From: Apostichopus japonicus
Lineage: Eukaryota > Echinodermata > Holothuroidea > Aspidochirotida > Stichopodidae
DNA length: 64,000 bases
Direction of reading: 5' to 3'
Assembly (NCBI RefSeq): GCF_037975245.1
Contig: NC_092566.1
Location: 13,427,001-13,491,000 of the forward strand
Within the stretch, counting starts at the first letter, position 1. Each line of letters starts with the position of its first letter. The notes below the pieces were generated by a model that was given only the letters and a program-made list of their open reading frames with translations, searched no databases and was not told the DNA's origin. Shown here piece by piece: positions 39,143 to 53,987 of this stretch. The position numbers were made by a program, and so were the translations under genes.

Positions 39143-39462
39143 AGGGTGTGAAGACTCACGCACAAAGAAACGTCTGATGCCGGTAATCTGACCTAGTTTC
39201 TACTGAGGTGTAACAGAAGTGTTAGACACCACCATCGATCCCAGAAAATACACACACAGCTTGCTGACGTCGTTAATTAGACACTAGTGTACAGTCAATA
39301 CATACAGCTAAGGTCAATACCCACAACACAGTGTACATAGCAGCGATGGACATCTCAGGTCCAGCTAAAGATAACAAGGTATCACGTTTCATTACTGTCT
39401 GCATTTTGTAGCGACAAGAAGAAAACTTCACTTGCAAGCAACGGAAAGTTAACTCTTCAGAG
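39143..39462 (+). repeat. Dispersed repeat R2, copy 2
   Basis: Direct-orientation partner of 28902-29219, with the same blocks in the same order and clear boundaries at AGGGTGTGAAGA and AACTCTTCAG. The well-kept sequence suggests recent activity of the family. Confidence 0.93.
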
Positions 39463-39499
39463 CGCGGCACGCGGTTTGGGGCAAGTCTTCAATGCCTTT

Positions 39500-39995
39500 A
39501 AAGGGGTATTCTGGTCACAAACAACGTGCAACTTATTTGGAAGAGAAAAATATTCCACACTGCTAGTCGAAACCTCCATCTCAATATCGTGCCCCTAACT
39601 CGAGAGATATGTTTGATTAAATGTAACCTATATTGACTGGCTAATCCTTCAACTAATCCAGGAAGTTGGATCACAGTAGGGGGTCTGTGATATCATCTAG
39701 GCAAATGCTCTTTGGAAGCTTTAGTAGCCTATTATAATCTTCTTGTTGATTTGTCTGTGAAACCTGATACATTTGGAATGTTTGCAGAGCTGTCAGTCTC
39801 TGTACTTAGAATTTCATCAAAATGTATCTTTTTTTGTGTTCTTGCCCTCATGTAAATAAATAATTGACAAATTATAAAGAAAAACAAAGACATTTTCAGC
39901 TGAAGTGCCCTGATGACATCATCCATTCTGCTGTTGCCAGATTCAATTTACAAAATATCACGATATGAGGATGTGGTTTACAGAGTTAGATTCAG
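39500..39995 (+). repeat. Dispersed repeat R1, copy 2
   Basis: Same order of motifs as 3422-3870, in direct orientation, about 36 kb away. It has an extra stretch around 39790-39895 that is shorter in copy 1. It lies directly behind a copy of another dispersed repeat (39143-39462). Confidence 0.8.
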
Positions 39996-41509
39996 AAAAT
40001 TTTCACTCATTTTGTTCAGCAATCCACTTGAGCCAACAAAAAACACTTTTAATTCTCTTCCTTGGGTTAATTATACTTTGTTTCACTTCTCTAATGCTCC
40101 AGAGTATTAAGGCACATTAGTATACATACATTTAATGACACTACATTTATGTAAGTGAATGATATGAAATATGTGACACTATAATATGCTAGGAAGGGTT
40201 TTTGGAAATAGGACCCAGCAATAGAGGCCCTAGAAATAATTTGGGTCGTACTGGACAAACAGTGAATCTGTGATGTCGCAAACAGGTTTGTACTGTTTTA
40301 AAATTTTGAGGGCTTGTGGCAAGTTTCGAATGGAATTTCTCTCAACCTGTAATCAGACATATGCAGATAAGTGCTTTAGTGAAGTGTCATTATTGTATTT
40401 TTTGGGGTTATCTATAATTTATATGAACAACCTCAAGACTCCTTCTTTAAAACTACAACAATTTTATTCTTTATCATGAAGTAGCATGGTCTTTGCAAAG
40501 ATGTGACATTTAGTTGATCCTCACTATCTTTCTTAAATGTCTCGTCCTCATTCAGTTTCAGATTTTTTCCTCAATGTCTTGATTGTATCTGATGATTACT
40601 TTATCAAAGAGTCCCCAAACATTAATGAAGTTCCGCATCACGCCACAGTTCCACCTTTCAAGGTTGGAATTTGTTCTTTACAGATGATGTTTTCAAAACC
40701 AAATTTGCTATTTAATGATTGAAAAGTGTGAATTCTCACAGCTGTCATCCCTGCTGTATTAATTACGAAGGTCGAAGGAACTTTAATTTGGCGCTTTTCT
40801 TGTTGTTGTTATTGTGCAACGAACAAAGTAAGGGTAGCAATCAAGTTAACAGTCAATGTTTAATAAATTAATATGAATATTATTTCCATGTACAATGAAG
40901 AGTACGTGCTCTAATGTGGTCTTTTGCAAACGTACAGTAAAGGTGACATTTCACAAATAATGAAGACACCTAACTAGAGAAGTTATACTAAACTCTACTG
41001 ATTCTGTTAACAACTAGATAACAACAGTAGATAGTTAGTTTCCCAGAGTGACTTCCGTGCATGAGTCTCAAATTCAACAAAAAAGGACGTCGAGAGTTTG
41101 AACCCATGGTTGCCATGGGAACTGTAGATCAATGATGCATGATAGCAGTGCCTTAGTAGTGTATTTAGAGTGTACCAAAATCTAACCAGCAATAAAATAT
41201 GATAGTATTGCAAGCAATTTTGTGTTTGGCAGGAATTTATATAGTGTACATGTACTGTAGGATTTGCCCAGTAGGTTTGCAATGTGAGGTTAGTTTATTC
41301 TCAGTCTGTGAAACAGCTAGGAGCCATCTTTTCAGTGGGCTACATATGGTAGGCTTTACTCCAAACTCCACTGTCACACACCAAAACTCTTAGGTACAAT
41401 ATTCATGTCAAATCAAGGTTTGTAAAATATCTTGCAAATAGTTTTCAAAAGACGCTATCCTCTTGTTAGCAACATTAAATCTGTTAAAAGCAACCTGCAT
41501 GGTGCAACC

Positions 41510-41609
41510 CTGTATGTATATGGATACATATAACATCATGATAGATTGACATTTTAAGTCTGTATGTATATGGATACATATAACATCATGATAGATTGAC
41601 ATTTTAAGT
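41510..41609. repeat. 50-bp direct duplication
   Basis: Two adjacent copies of a unit beginning TGTATGTATATGGATACATA and ending ACATTTTAAGT, identical as far as read. Confidence 0.95.
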
Positions 41610-41719
41610 TCATGGAATTTGTGATGGGTTCATTCCATCTCAGGAATCCTCTGATATTTGAGGCTAATGAGGGCTGGAGGAGGAAATATTGATGACCCAG
41701 TGTTTGAGATTTTAAGGCA

Positions 41720-41902
41720 TAGTGTCAAAAAGTAAAGTTGCAGAGCTTTCAGAGAATCCTGTGCTGCTAGGATGACTCAGTATCAAACAATAGGGATTAT
41801 GTCTGAAGATCTGCAATGTCTATTGTGTGAAGGTGCAGAACACAAAATATTGTCCTGTGCAGCCCTGGCTGCGGAAGCTGCAGCCCTCTCAGCATCATAC
41901 TT
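41720..41902 (+). repeat. Dispersed repeat R3, copy 2
   Basis: Partner of 20681-20853, with AACAATAGGGATTATGTCTG and CTCTCAGCATC as clearest blocks. Lies inside the intron between exons D and E. Confidence 0.8.
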
Positions 41903-42825
41903 ACCTTTCTGAAATTGAGATTGTTAGAGGTAATTTGCTGGTCAAGGGAAATTGATATGACCGTCTCCTTTCCACAGTTTGTAATGAAATGCTGTAGCTA
42001 CGACAATAACAAGGCATGTTTGTTCTTTCCTGGTTTAAGGCTTAGTGTAAATGATATATTAGAACCAATATCATGGTAACCGTATAGGGAAGAATAGAAA
42101 CAACATCATCATAAGGTTAGTTTTAAATGTGTGAAGGTTACTACAAGACATTGAGCCAAAGCCAAAGCCTGATCATTCTGTCATGCTATTCTGTTTTTCT
42201 TTGGTAATAATTGGAATTGCAGGGGTGCAATCTGTACTTTGCAAGTTTCATTAACACTCAGACTTGGCTAAATGTTTCACTGCTGCTATTGTCTAAATCT
42301 GTGGCATTCAGATTTTTTGCTTTGGCAATCCCATTTTCTACCTTGGTCGTCTTGGCGACCCGCCAGTGGCAGACCCGTGGGAGGTGTTTAATTTAAACGG
42401 AGGGGACACCCCCAACTAAAATTTTGTGCATAATTAAGATTGCTTTAAATACACAAAAGTGACATATTTTACATGATTTGTTGTAATTTATGTTCCCAAA
42501 TTCTGAAGGGCAGCCCAGTGGGAAGGGGGAGGGGGGGGGGTGTGGGTATGCATTTATCAATATCTCAACCAATTCAATGTATGCTGTTAGTTTATTTCAA
42601 TTCTACATGCCTCCAAATACAAAAGCACACATAATATTTCAACATGTCATTCAACCAGAAATATCCAAAAAAAGTGGACTGTGCCGCTTAGCATGATGCA
42701 ATGGAAAACCATGTGCGAAAAAGGAATGTAGGGTGAAAACATTCACTATGCTTGACAGTCAACACTGGCTCTTCGATTAGTTTGTAATCAAATACCGTAA
42801 ACCTTTTCTTGTGTAAAAGAAGCAA

Positions 42826-42966
42826 ACAAAGGACTTATCACACAAATGAAACAAAACAAAGGACTTATCACACAAATGATACAAAACAAAGGACTTATCA
42901 CACAAATGATACAAAACAAAGGACTTATCACACAAATGAAAAAAACAATTGACTTATCACACAAAT
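42826..42966. repeat. 30-bp tandem repeat, five copies
   Basis: The core CAAAGGACTTATCACACAAA recurs every 29-30 bp; the last copy reads CAATTGACTTATC. The period is ten codons, so one frame stays open and gives a repeated NKGLITQM peptide, which I take as a by-product. Confidence 0.95.
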
Positions 42967-43016
42967 GTTGCTACTGGAGAATTTCTCTCTTGGATGAATT
43001 CCTCAACTTCCTGATG

Positions 43017-43316
43017 CAGCTCGACCAATCCGCTCAATGCTTTCCCCCTCAACAAGCTTCGCTGAAATATAGAAGCCGGACGTGATCTGACTCCACTCGT
43101 TCGTATAATTGCTCAAACAAATGCGAGTTCTGAGGACTGTTTTTGAATAGAGATAATTATCTTCACAGCTCAACCAATCCGTTCAATGCTTTTCCCCTCC
43201 TTCAACAACCAGCGACTTGGCTGAATTAAAGAAGCTGGACGTGGTCTTACTCTACTCGTTTGCATAGTTGCTCAAACAAATGCGAGTTCTGAGCACCGTT
43301 TTTGATAATTATCTTG
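43017..43316. repeat. 149-bp tandem duplication
   Basis: Copies 43017-43165 and 43166-43316 both start CAGCTC(G/A)ACCAATCCG and share GCTCAAACAAATGCGAGTTC and GATAATTATCTT. They differ by several substitutions and small indels, so the duplication is not recent. Confidence 0.9.
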
Positions 43317-44142
43317 GCAGCCTGGCTCATCACTTCTGAGAGAGGTTGCTATAGTTTCTTTAGTGGCTCAGTTCTCTTGGGGTAGATAGCAATGGATCCA
43401 CTTAGATTCCAGTGCTTTCTCTAATGTTTGTTTGACGACTCCGGCCTTCTCCGGCGCAGTTCCTCCTCTCGATTCCTTTCATGTCCGTGTAACCATCTAT
43501 TAGTCTAAATACCTCTTCTCCTATCCTCCTCTCTTTCATGTCCATCAAATCATCCTTTAGTCTGAAAACATCCTCTCCCGTTGTCTGCTCTTCCAATTCT
43601 TCATAAAAAGAAAACGAAACGCCCTACCGATCAGTCGTTTGTATATTGCCTCAAAAACAATCATCGGTGGCTAGGTAAATCACTCTTATCAAGTAAATGA
43701 AGATCGTTACAGAGTGTTGGTAGAGACAGGAATCCCCATAGCTGCTTTCCATTGAAAAATATTGTCAATTATTTCTTTTTCTTCCGATTTTATATCGGCG
43801 ACCCTCCGTAATATTCTGGCAACACTAAAAACGGGTCGCGACCAACATTGGTCTAATTGGTTAATAACACTAGACATGATTTTAGATTGTATACTGCAGC
43901 CTCATTGCTCCTCATAGTTAAGAGTTTCCTTAAGCTTCATATACTGAGTAGTTTTCAGAATAAGATGATTTGTAATGTACAGTTTTTTGCCATATTCCTT
44001 TTTGACAGTTTCAACCTTCATAAACTGTATGGACAAATTAAAGCATGCTTCCATGATGGTGATAGCCATGCTCATTATTTGTTGTAGTCTCAAAAAATGT
44101 TGCTATGTTGTTAAATCTTGTATTTATCTCTTTTTATTTTAG

Positions 44143-44226
44143 GGTTTGCTGGTACTCCAGGGTATCTCTCTCCCGAGGTCTTGCATAGGGAACACTATGG
44201 TAAACCCGTGGATATCTGGGCCTGTG
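44143..44226 (+). CDS. CAMK2: CaMKII exon E: P+1 loop and helix F
   Basis: The acceptor is TTTTATTTTAG before 44143 and the donor GTAGGT from 44227. Phase is two bases in and one base out, 84 nt as in vertebrates. The peptide is (G)[18 protein letters not shown], then [19 protein letters not shown] is the P+1 loop with the SPE that CaMKII has in place of APE, and DIWACG is the helix F core with its structural aspartate. LHREHYG differs from the mammalian LRKDPYG, again losing a proline. The frame remains open for about 59 codons after the donor, to the stop at 44403-44405; this is intron sequence, not kinase. Confidence 0.97.
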
Positions 44227-45982
<1,756 letters not shown>

Positions 45983-46217
45983 TGACGAGAGGAGTCATGC
46001 GACTAGATTTTATAAACAGAACGTTAAAGATCATTTCCGTTGATTGAAAATTGTTGGGAAGGTTTAACAATCTTGTACCAAAGCCACAGCCTTCTCATAT
46101 TCATGATTTTACAGCAGTTAACCCCAGGTGATCGGTAACTTGTGACACCCACACACGTTAGTGTGTATGATTCAAATAGTACCTCATAAGACACTACGGT
46201 GCCCCACATCCCCATCC

Positions 46218-46259
46218 CTGGGGGACATCTCCTGGGGGACATCTCCTGGGGGACATCCC
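46218..46259. repeat. 14-bp tandem repeat, three copies
   Basis: CTGGGGGACATCTC repeated three times, the last ending in CCC. Confidence 0.95.
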
Positions 46260-46400
46260 ATTGGGTGTGTTTAATACCTTGCAGGTCCACATTTATACAT
46301 CAGGTGAAGAGAGGTAACCTTGTAAGACTATGTGCCATGCCCAACGATACATTTTCTAGTCCTGACACAGAACCTGCAATCCTTAGATCACATAATAATA

Positions 46401-46686
46401 ATAGAGTCCTCAATGATGTTATTTAATATCAGATCTATAGTTTAACCTGATGATTTATACTATGCTGTATCAACATAGAAATATTACATATTAATGAGAT
46501 TGCTGAATAAGTTGCACTTAAAAAACTCTCTATGCAACACATTATGCACTGTTAATAGAGTCCTAAATGATGTTATTTAATATCGGATCTATAGTTTAAC
46601 CTGATGATTTATACTATGCTGTATCAACATAGAAGTATTACATATTGATAAGATGACTGAATTAGTTGCACTTAACAAACTCTCTA
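46401..46686. repeat. 154-bp tandem duplication before exon G
   Basis: Copies 46401-46554 and 46555-46686 share GATGTTATTTAATATC, TATAGTTTAACCTGATGATT and CTATGCTGTATCAACATAGA, with a few differences. The second copy ends about 50 bp before the acceptor of exon G. Confidence 0.93.
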
Positions 46687-46735
46687 GGGAGAATTCTGTG
46701 AAACTGCTTTTAACTGTCATCCTCTTTACCGTTAG

Positions 46736-46858
46736 TACCCTTCGCCAGAATGGGACACAGTTACCCCGGAAGCCAAGAACCTTATTGACAGTATGTTGAC
46801 AGTAAGCCCAGCCAAGAGAATTACTGCTACGGAGGCCTTAAAACACCCCTGGATCTTT
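46736..46858 (+). CDS. CAMK2: CaMKII exon G: end of kinase C-lobe
   Basis: The acceptor ACCGTTAG precedes 46736 and the donor GTAAGT starts at 46859. It is 41 complete codons, 123 nt as in vertebrates. The peptide is [20 protein letters not shown], then [21 protein letters not shown]. It contains the conserved arginine of the PAKRITA motif that anchors the C-lobe, and ALKHPWI, the end of the catalytic domain. The final residue F replaces the usual S or C before the QRERVAS of the next exon. There is no frame disruption. The tandem duplication in the preceding intron ends only about 45 bp before this acceptor. Confidence 0.98.
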
Positions 46859-49800
46859 GTAAGTACAGTGCCTGCTATTTGGTTTTTTATTGCAATATCT
46901 ATGGTGCACCTTCACCAGAAATGACCTCCCAGTATTATCACTATCTTTTACTGTATCCTAAACAGGACATTTGTCAGATTTGTATGGACTGATTTATATG
47001 TGGCAATTCAAATGAAAGGATTTTCATAAGTACCCCCAGTCTTGCTCAGAATTTATTTAATCCTTATAGAGCTTGTAAAATTTTGCTCTAGCTGGCTTCA
47101 ATTTTCCAAACTTAAAGCCAATAAAGGAAAGGAATTTGCTTTGACTTTAGTCATTTATCCTTGATGAAGATAAAATTTTAAAACAGTTCAGATGAAAAAA
47201 AATCTATCCTTTCCATGTTTTAAGGCCAGAACTGTCCATGTTGAATCGTATGTTGTAAAAAGACAGTGAAAGTTGGTGGAGTAACCTTCACTTGGGAATT
47301 GGGTTTTGGTAAACCTCCTTCCAAAACTTAACTTTCTCTCTAACTAGTTCAAGTTATGCTGTGGATTTTGCAGTTTTGACAGTGAAAGAATTTTCTAAAT
47401 TAAGAAGAAGGGAGTTAAGGGGGTAAAAAAAAAAGGGAAAAGTGATTGCATCACCTTGAATGTACCCAACCTTGTTTTTGCCTTCTGGGAGAGAGGTACT
47501 AGTGAAATTGTCATTTTACATCAGCCATGCCTTGATCCCTTTTTTGTGTTTGTTGTTGCAAAATTAGTGATTGGATGTAAGGTGTGTTCGGTAGACTAAA
47601 TTATACTCGCACAGTAACGGCAAGTGCCACCGACACCTTGAAGAGAAAAAATATTGGATGAGTCATTGGTAGAGGTGCACCATAATACAATGCAATGCTG
47701 TGCTTTGTAGTTTATTAAAAGAAGAATTTATAGCAAATTATATGTAAAACTGCAGAACTGGTATGCCAAGCTACCAAAATATCAATATCTTCCAGAAATA
47801 GGATTAAAGACAACAAAAAAATTCTGTCAAAAATCACTGTTTTAACCTTTGATGAACTAGTTGCTGAAGAAATATGATTAACTGTGTGTATCTAAGTTCT
47901 ATAGTGTTCCAATTTTTTTTTTTTTTAAACTTGTGTGGTAAATTTTTGCTTTATAGTGAAATGTAATTTGCACGCATGTTATATTTGGAATGTAACTTCC
48001 ATTTGCTCTATGTTTAAATTCACCTCAAAATACCACAATATTTTGCAGTGCTATGCTTTTTAAGTGTGTTTTTAATGTCGACTTGGACATTTGCAAATTG
48101 AAGATAAGTGATGAGGAAGGAAAGTAGGAAAAGACTGTTGTGATGATTGTAGGAAGAATCGGACTCATAAACCTAGCATTGTCTTTGTTCACTTGTAGTG
48201 CTTAGAATTGTCAAAGGAAGGAAACATGAGATAATAATGATGATGATGATGGTAAATTTATCATGTTTATGCAAAGTTGGGAAAAAAAACATGTCCAAGT
48301 TAATTTGTTAGTTGTCTGTAATGTTAGTTTTTAGCTTAAATATTAAAGTTTGAATTCATGATATGGCTGCCAATGACTGTTTCACTGTTTCTACACAGGT
48401 ATGGCAAGTATGCACTTTTGTTCATTATTTAATCTTTAACCTTTTCTTTGAGGGATAATCAGTATCATAACTACAACTTCTCCAACCAAAAACCCACCTA
48501 TTTTGTAGTCAGAAAAGTCAGTGTGGCATTCCCCGAAAATGCAGAGATGCAGTGATACGAAAATTAAAATCCAGTTGTCGAACAGGAACCCGAATAGGAA
48601 AAACCTCTCTGCCTTAACAAATTTAATATTCACCGATTCGGCGACCCTCCACGGAGGTTTATGAGTTCAATAGCCTCAAGCTTCTGTTTATGCATATTTT
48701 ATCGAGATAACCACAGCTTCAGTCATTCAAATTCAACCCGCTTAACTGTAATACTGGGGACTGTATTTTAATGAAACTAACATCTTTCCGAAAATAGCTG
48801 TTACTTTCACCCGAATTTGGGTTCCCTTTTTCGTCGGTTACAAGTAAAGGTTACTGACATCTGCGGGCATTTTGCAGCCTTGTTCAGTTTAGTGCACATT
48901 CTTCATCATCACATCGGCAAAAGGTCAAAGGGTTTAGGCTTGTTTTCATCTGGCTTCATGATACCAACCACTAAGATATTTAATACTGGCAGTTAATCAG
49001 ACTATAAAGTGTGTCTAGTATAATTACACTTCTAAAAGGGTGATGTAGCTGCCATCCAATATTTCTAGGATAAACTAACATTTTGAGTTTAAAAAATAAT
49101 AATAATCATAATATTAATAAAGAAGAATTTTGTTTTAGCCAGTGGAATCATTAAAATATTTTGTTGCCAACCATTTTGGTTTCTAAACAATCACTTTGTA
49201 GAGTTACAGTTTACTTTCCTTGCATTATGTCATAAATAAAATATGTCCTGTATCTTTCTACCGCAATATCAGCCAATGAAAAAGAAAAAAGAAAAAGGGG
49301 AGGGTTTCTGTCTATATCATAAATTTGTTTTCAAAGTTTGTTAGTCATCAATCCCCAACCACGATGTGATTTAACATACATACCGACAAATTCGATAGTA
49401 AATGGGCAAATACAACTGCTGTCACAAAAGCTCTCAAATATGCATTCATCTTAATTTGGTGAAGTTAGTGTTGAATAAGTCATCTGTCTTCATTAAATAC
49501 TGCCTTGAAGGTTACATGAAATATTTCAGCTTACTGGCAAGCTATAAATGGAAAGGCCCTTTAGGTTATTGAGTTAGCAGAGTTCTATTCTTGTTGCCTT
49601 TCTTCATAAACTATATAAGAATGAGTGTGATAGCATACTAAAGGAATAGTGACAATACATGGGAACTTTTGTAGCTTTTCAACAGCAGTGTACAAATTAA
49701 ACTGTAGTGAAAACAGAACACACTATAATATACCATGCTTCCTGCCGATTGTTAGTTACTCAAAAATCCGCCCTGAGTCGCCATCAATTTGACAAAATAT

Positions 49801-52800
49801 CCCTTACAACTAGATGGAATGTTTCCCCTTAAACAATTAGGAACACTATTTGCCTAAATTATTATCAGTCATCTCTCGTTTGTGATCAAATTTACTCGGT
49901 GAATTCCAAACTAGAAGAATTTGTTACTAAAAGAAGTGATGTTATGAGACGATATATCTGCCTGGATTAGTTATTTCTGTTTAATAGGTTGGAAGATTAA
50001 ACTTATATCCCCTGTTTTTGGTTGTTATCGTAATATATCTGGTGGGTTCTTAAAGTGTACATATCATTTCTTTTGGTCTTGTGTTATGTGTAACCATCTT
50101 TTCTATATGTATAAACAAAGCATCGCATGTAATCGATTTTGAAACATCGTTTTTTTTTTTCCGTTTTTTTTTCTATACTTATTTTGTGACAACATTTGGT
50201 TATTTTTAGTCAAATAGAGAATTTGTGAGAAATGCAAACCCGGTTAAGTCTCAAAACATTTTAACCTTTAAAAGTGGAATTTCAGTTTCAATTTAAACTT
50301 CATGAACTAAACTAAAAATAAGTGCTGTAAGCCTCTGGAAACTAGCATTACTGTGCACAAAGTTACTATTCTGCTTTAACACACTTTTCATTTCCAGTTT
50401 GAGATTTTTTCCTTTCGACTCATCTGCATGTAAGGAAAGATCGCTTTTTGAATCAATTCTCACAGCATGCTGAGTCCTATAAGTCCATTTAACAGCATTG
50501 TGCAAGATACTTAAGAAGTTGCATAACCAGTCATAAAGGTGATAGTGGTGTGGGGGGGGGTGGGTGGGGGTAGGGGAATTTGGTATCATGGTAAGAGCAT
50601 AATATCACTTTTGATACACTATTGATCGACACTCAGAATAAAGCAACCTTTTTCTCACCATTCCTCCCACCACACTATCACACTTTTCTCATTTAGGGAA
50701 GCTCAGCCTCAAAAACACTTTTTGATTAAATACAACACAATAAAATAGAGTAAGCGTAACTCACTCCCCCCGCCCCTCCACCCCCTCCCTTCGTCCACCT
50801 CACTATCATGTCCATTATTACCTTGAAGAAAGAGACTGCTTAGTGCCACAGGTGACAATCACAGAAATGCATGCACTCTGTTTACAACAGCCCTTAACCA
50901 TGCACACGTATCACTCACTCTCAAAATCTTGACTAATGAATCAACTGAATCTGTTGTATTGGAGCCTGTTCTAAAATTTGTTGCATAAATAATGATGCCA
51001 CATCTAATCAGTTGATGGCAATTTTTTACTAAACTTTATATTAATGCACTTAACTGCACTACCAAACTCCCTTCAAGAAATGATCTGGGAGGCATTAAAA
51101 ATTACTGGGAAAAGGTCTTTTTTGTTGCAATCAGTTTCAAAATGTGTCAGATCATGAAATATCCATGTTTCACACCTTGGGATCATTCAAGATTGTAAGA
51201 AAGATGCAAACTAGAAATGAAGCCCAAAAAAAAGGGTTGAAATGAGTAGAATTAGTGGATTTCTTCTGAATTTTAAGTTCGTTCCTAACTGTACATGTTC
51301 GGGGTAGGGCAAGACAGACATAAGGGGTTGGATAGAGTGCCATTCTTTTTATCAAAATTCCAAAAATACAAAAACTGGAATGCATTGTCCATACCAGGTA
51401 AATATCATGATTTGATTATAACATCATTTCCACTGGCAAAGTCACTTGGCAATATCATAGCCTCTATCCACAAACAGATTTTAAGATGATCAAAGTTGAC
51501 CAAAGATGTTAACATCCTATTTCAACAATAATTTTCCAGGTTCAAATTTGCTATAAAAACCTTTAACAAAGCAATAGCTACAGTTATTTCCTAGCTTCCC
51601 ATGGACCACTTTTCTTTTGTCCTCTGTGGACACTTAATCACCGGAACAAAGCAAACGGAGTAATAATATACCTGCTAACGAATCAAAGAACTCTCTACAA
51701 TATACAGATGAAACGTTTCTGCCAAAGAAAATGAAGTCGAATAATCTCATCCACGTATATTTAAACAAGTCCAGGGAAGCCCCAGGCGTCAATTACGTGA
51801 ATACAGCCAGCAGCCCGTGCTGACAATTTGAATCATAACTGCCCGAGGCAATTGGCATTAGCACTGAATTGGCCTCAAAAGTAGATGAATTTTTGACATT
51901 AAGGCGTTTAATATTTTATTCCATGAAACCAGGCTTCTTCTGCGAGTATAGTTGTAGCGCCGTTGTGCGCCAGCCAGGGAGAGAGTAAATGTAATTGGAC
52001 GGTGCCTGGATCTGCACACGTCTTTGTGTATTTGTGATACTATACGATAAATTATGTTAATACGCTCCATCAGATCCTGGTTATCGTTGATAAGATCATC
52101 CCTCTTACGCTAATTGTCGAGTTATCGGCGACATGTGTACCTTCTAGTAGAGAATAATTGGACTTCGAGTTTGTCTGCCCTCTTTGTGCTATCAAAACAA
52201 TAGTCAACAGGAAATTAAAATTTGCCCACCCTAATCATTGATGCATTTTTCAAATTAAACTATTTTTTCTTATATGGCAACTCATGCCTTTATAGCTTGA
52301 AATTTTATCATTTAAAAATTAGTCTGATATTCATTTGGTTTTGGTGGTGCTTCCTTTTCTGCTTGTGTAATCTCCCTACATGTAAGGGTGATGCAGTCAT
52401 CTGTGGACATCATGGAATGGGATACATCTACAAAATGATAGCTTCATGGTTTCACTAATTCAATATTTCCAAGTAGTAATACATCAAGGTTTGTCACCCG
52501 GTGAACATTATCCTGACAGAAATGTCCCTTTCCTGATTATGTAACACGCTATGGTAAAGTTAACAACTAAAAACATCTCTAAATCACAAAACAAGAAACA
52601 AAACCAAAGATATTAACAGTTCTTGTTGGTCTACCAAAACATCTAAATAATGATAAAAGAAAGAGTTGATGAAATTACAATCCAACAATCTTAAATATAT
52701 CTGAAAGCAGAAAACAGTGGGCATTATTCATTGTTAAAACATATTCAAATCCAGGTGTAAAATAACGAGATAGAGAAGTCCTTGAAGGAACAGGGTTAGG

Positions 52801-52929
52801 CCAGGAAAAAAAAGTTTGCTGGATTCAGATGGGAGAATTAATTCAAACCTTTGAATAAATCATTTGCTTAATTTTATTTTTACGGAGGTTGTCAAATTTT
52901 GCGTTGAAATTTGAAATTAACTGCTCTCC

Positions 52930-53110
52930 TAGCATTTTTGTCTCTGTATAACAGTTGCACTCTATTAACCAATCTTGCTTCATATCTGGCAACCTCTCAG
53001 CGTGGTTCTCCCTTCTACATTGCCCATCAATGGAATTCTCTCCCCTCTAAATGTCACTATTGCTTTAAATGTTGCCGATATTTTAGCTTTCAATTTAGTA
53101 GCTATTAGTT
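52930..53110 (+). mobile_element. Possible C-terminal end of a non-LTR retrotransposon
   Basis: 52983-53050 encodes YLATSQRGSPFYIAHQWNSL, then PS. After a one-base shift the neighbouring frame continues NVTIALNVADILAFNL. An FY-x-x-x-x-WNSLP block near the end is common in reverse-transcriptase ORFs of non-LTR elements. The fragment is short and frameshifted; similarity is by eye only. Confidence 0.35.
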
Positions 53111-53987
53111 CATTGTTGGATGAAATTACATGCTAGCCACCTTCCCTACCCACACCCTTTCCTTTCTCCCTTCAAAGAAAATAGAGAGAGGAATGCCAAA
53201 CTTCCAAAGGGCCCACTTGTTTCATCCTGTGTCCATAAAGACACTTCACCTGCCAAAAGAATTTACCGATTTAAAATGAAAAGAACATGAAACATGACCA
53301 TGAAGAAAACATGAAAACAAGAAAGAAACAAACAAAAATCAGCTTTTGCAAGTTCATATGAGAGATGAATTGGTTCTTCTCAAAAATAATTCCAGGGAAC
53401 AGAAAATGTTTATATGATACCCACATTGACAGTATTCAATTTGTATATACTTGCTGAGGAGTGTTGTATGGTAATATTACCAACTGAAAAGCTCCTGGGG
53501 GCTTTTATTCACAGAACATAAAAAACATCAAAAAATGCTGGTTTAACACCAATCAGCAGTTACTGCTGAGTCTGATAACTCAGTAATGTAGTCTGCGTTC
53601 ATAGCAATCAATGACAACATATACTAGATGTCATATTTTGGTAAATCAAAAAGGTTGTTGCAAAAACTGTATTAGAGGTCAACCTTGTTTTTCTTTCTTT
53701 TTGAGGGGTGGGGGTGGGGGGGGTGTCAAATTTTGTATTAAACACTAGTTGGCAACTATTGTAAATATGGCAGAGGTGAAATACATAGATTCTAGTAAAG
53801 AATCATATTGCTCTTTGAATTCAACAGAATGTGAAAAAGTTACACCGCATGAGAAAACAAAACATGTCTCTGAGAATTACACACCATTTATCTGAGTTTT
53901 CAGCATTATTTAATTAAAGGAAATGGTCATATGAAACAAACACTAATTGTATTGGTATAATTTGTTGTAAAGAACTGCTAGCCTAAG

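Larger units (their letters stand above)
36745..44142 (+). other. Intron between exons D and E (7.4 kb)
   Basis: GT-AG intron. It holds three dispersed repeat copies (39143-39462, 39500-39995, 41720-41902), a 50-bp duplication (41510-41609), a 30-bp tandem repeat (42826-42966), a 149-bp duplication (43017-43316) and poly-G runs. No gene was recognised. Confidence 0.9.
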
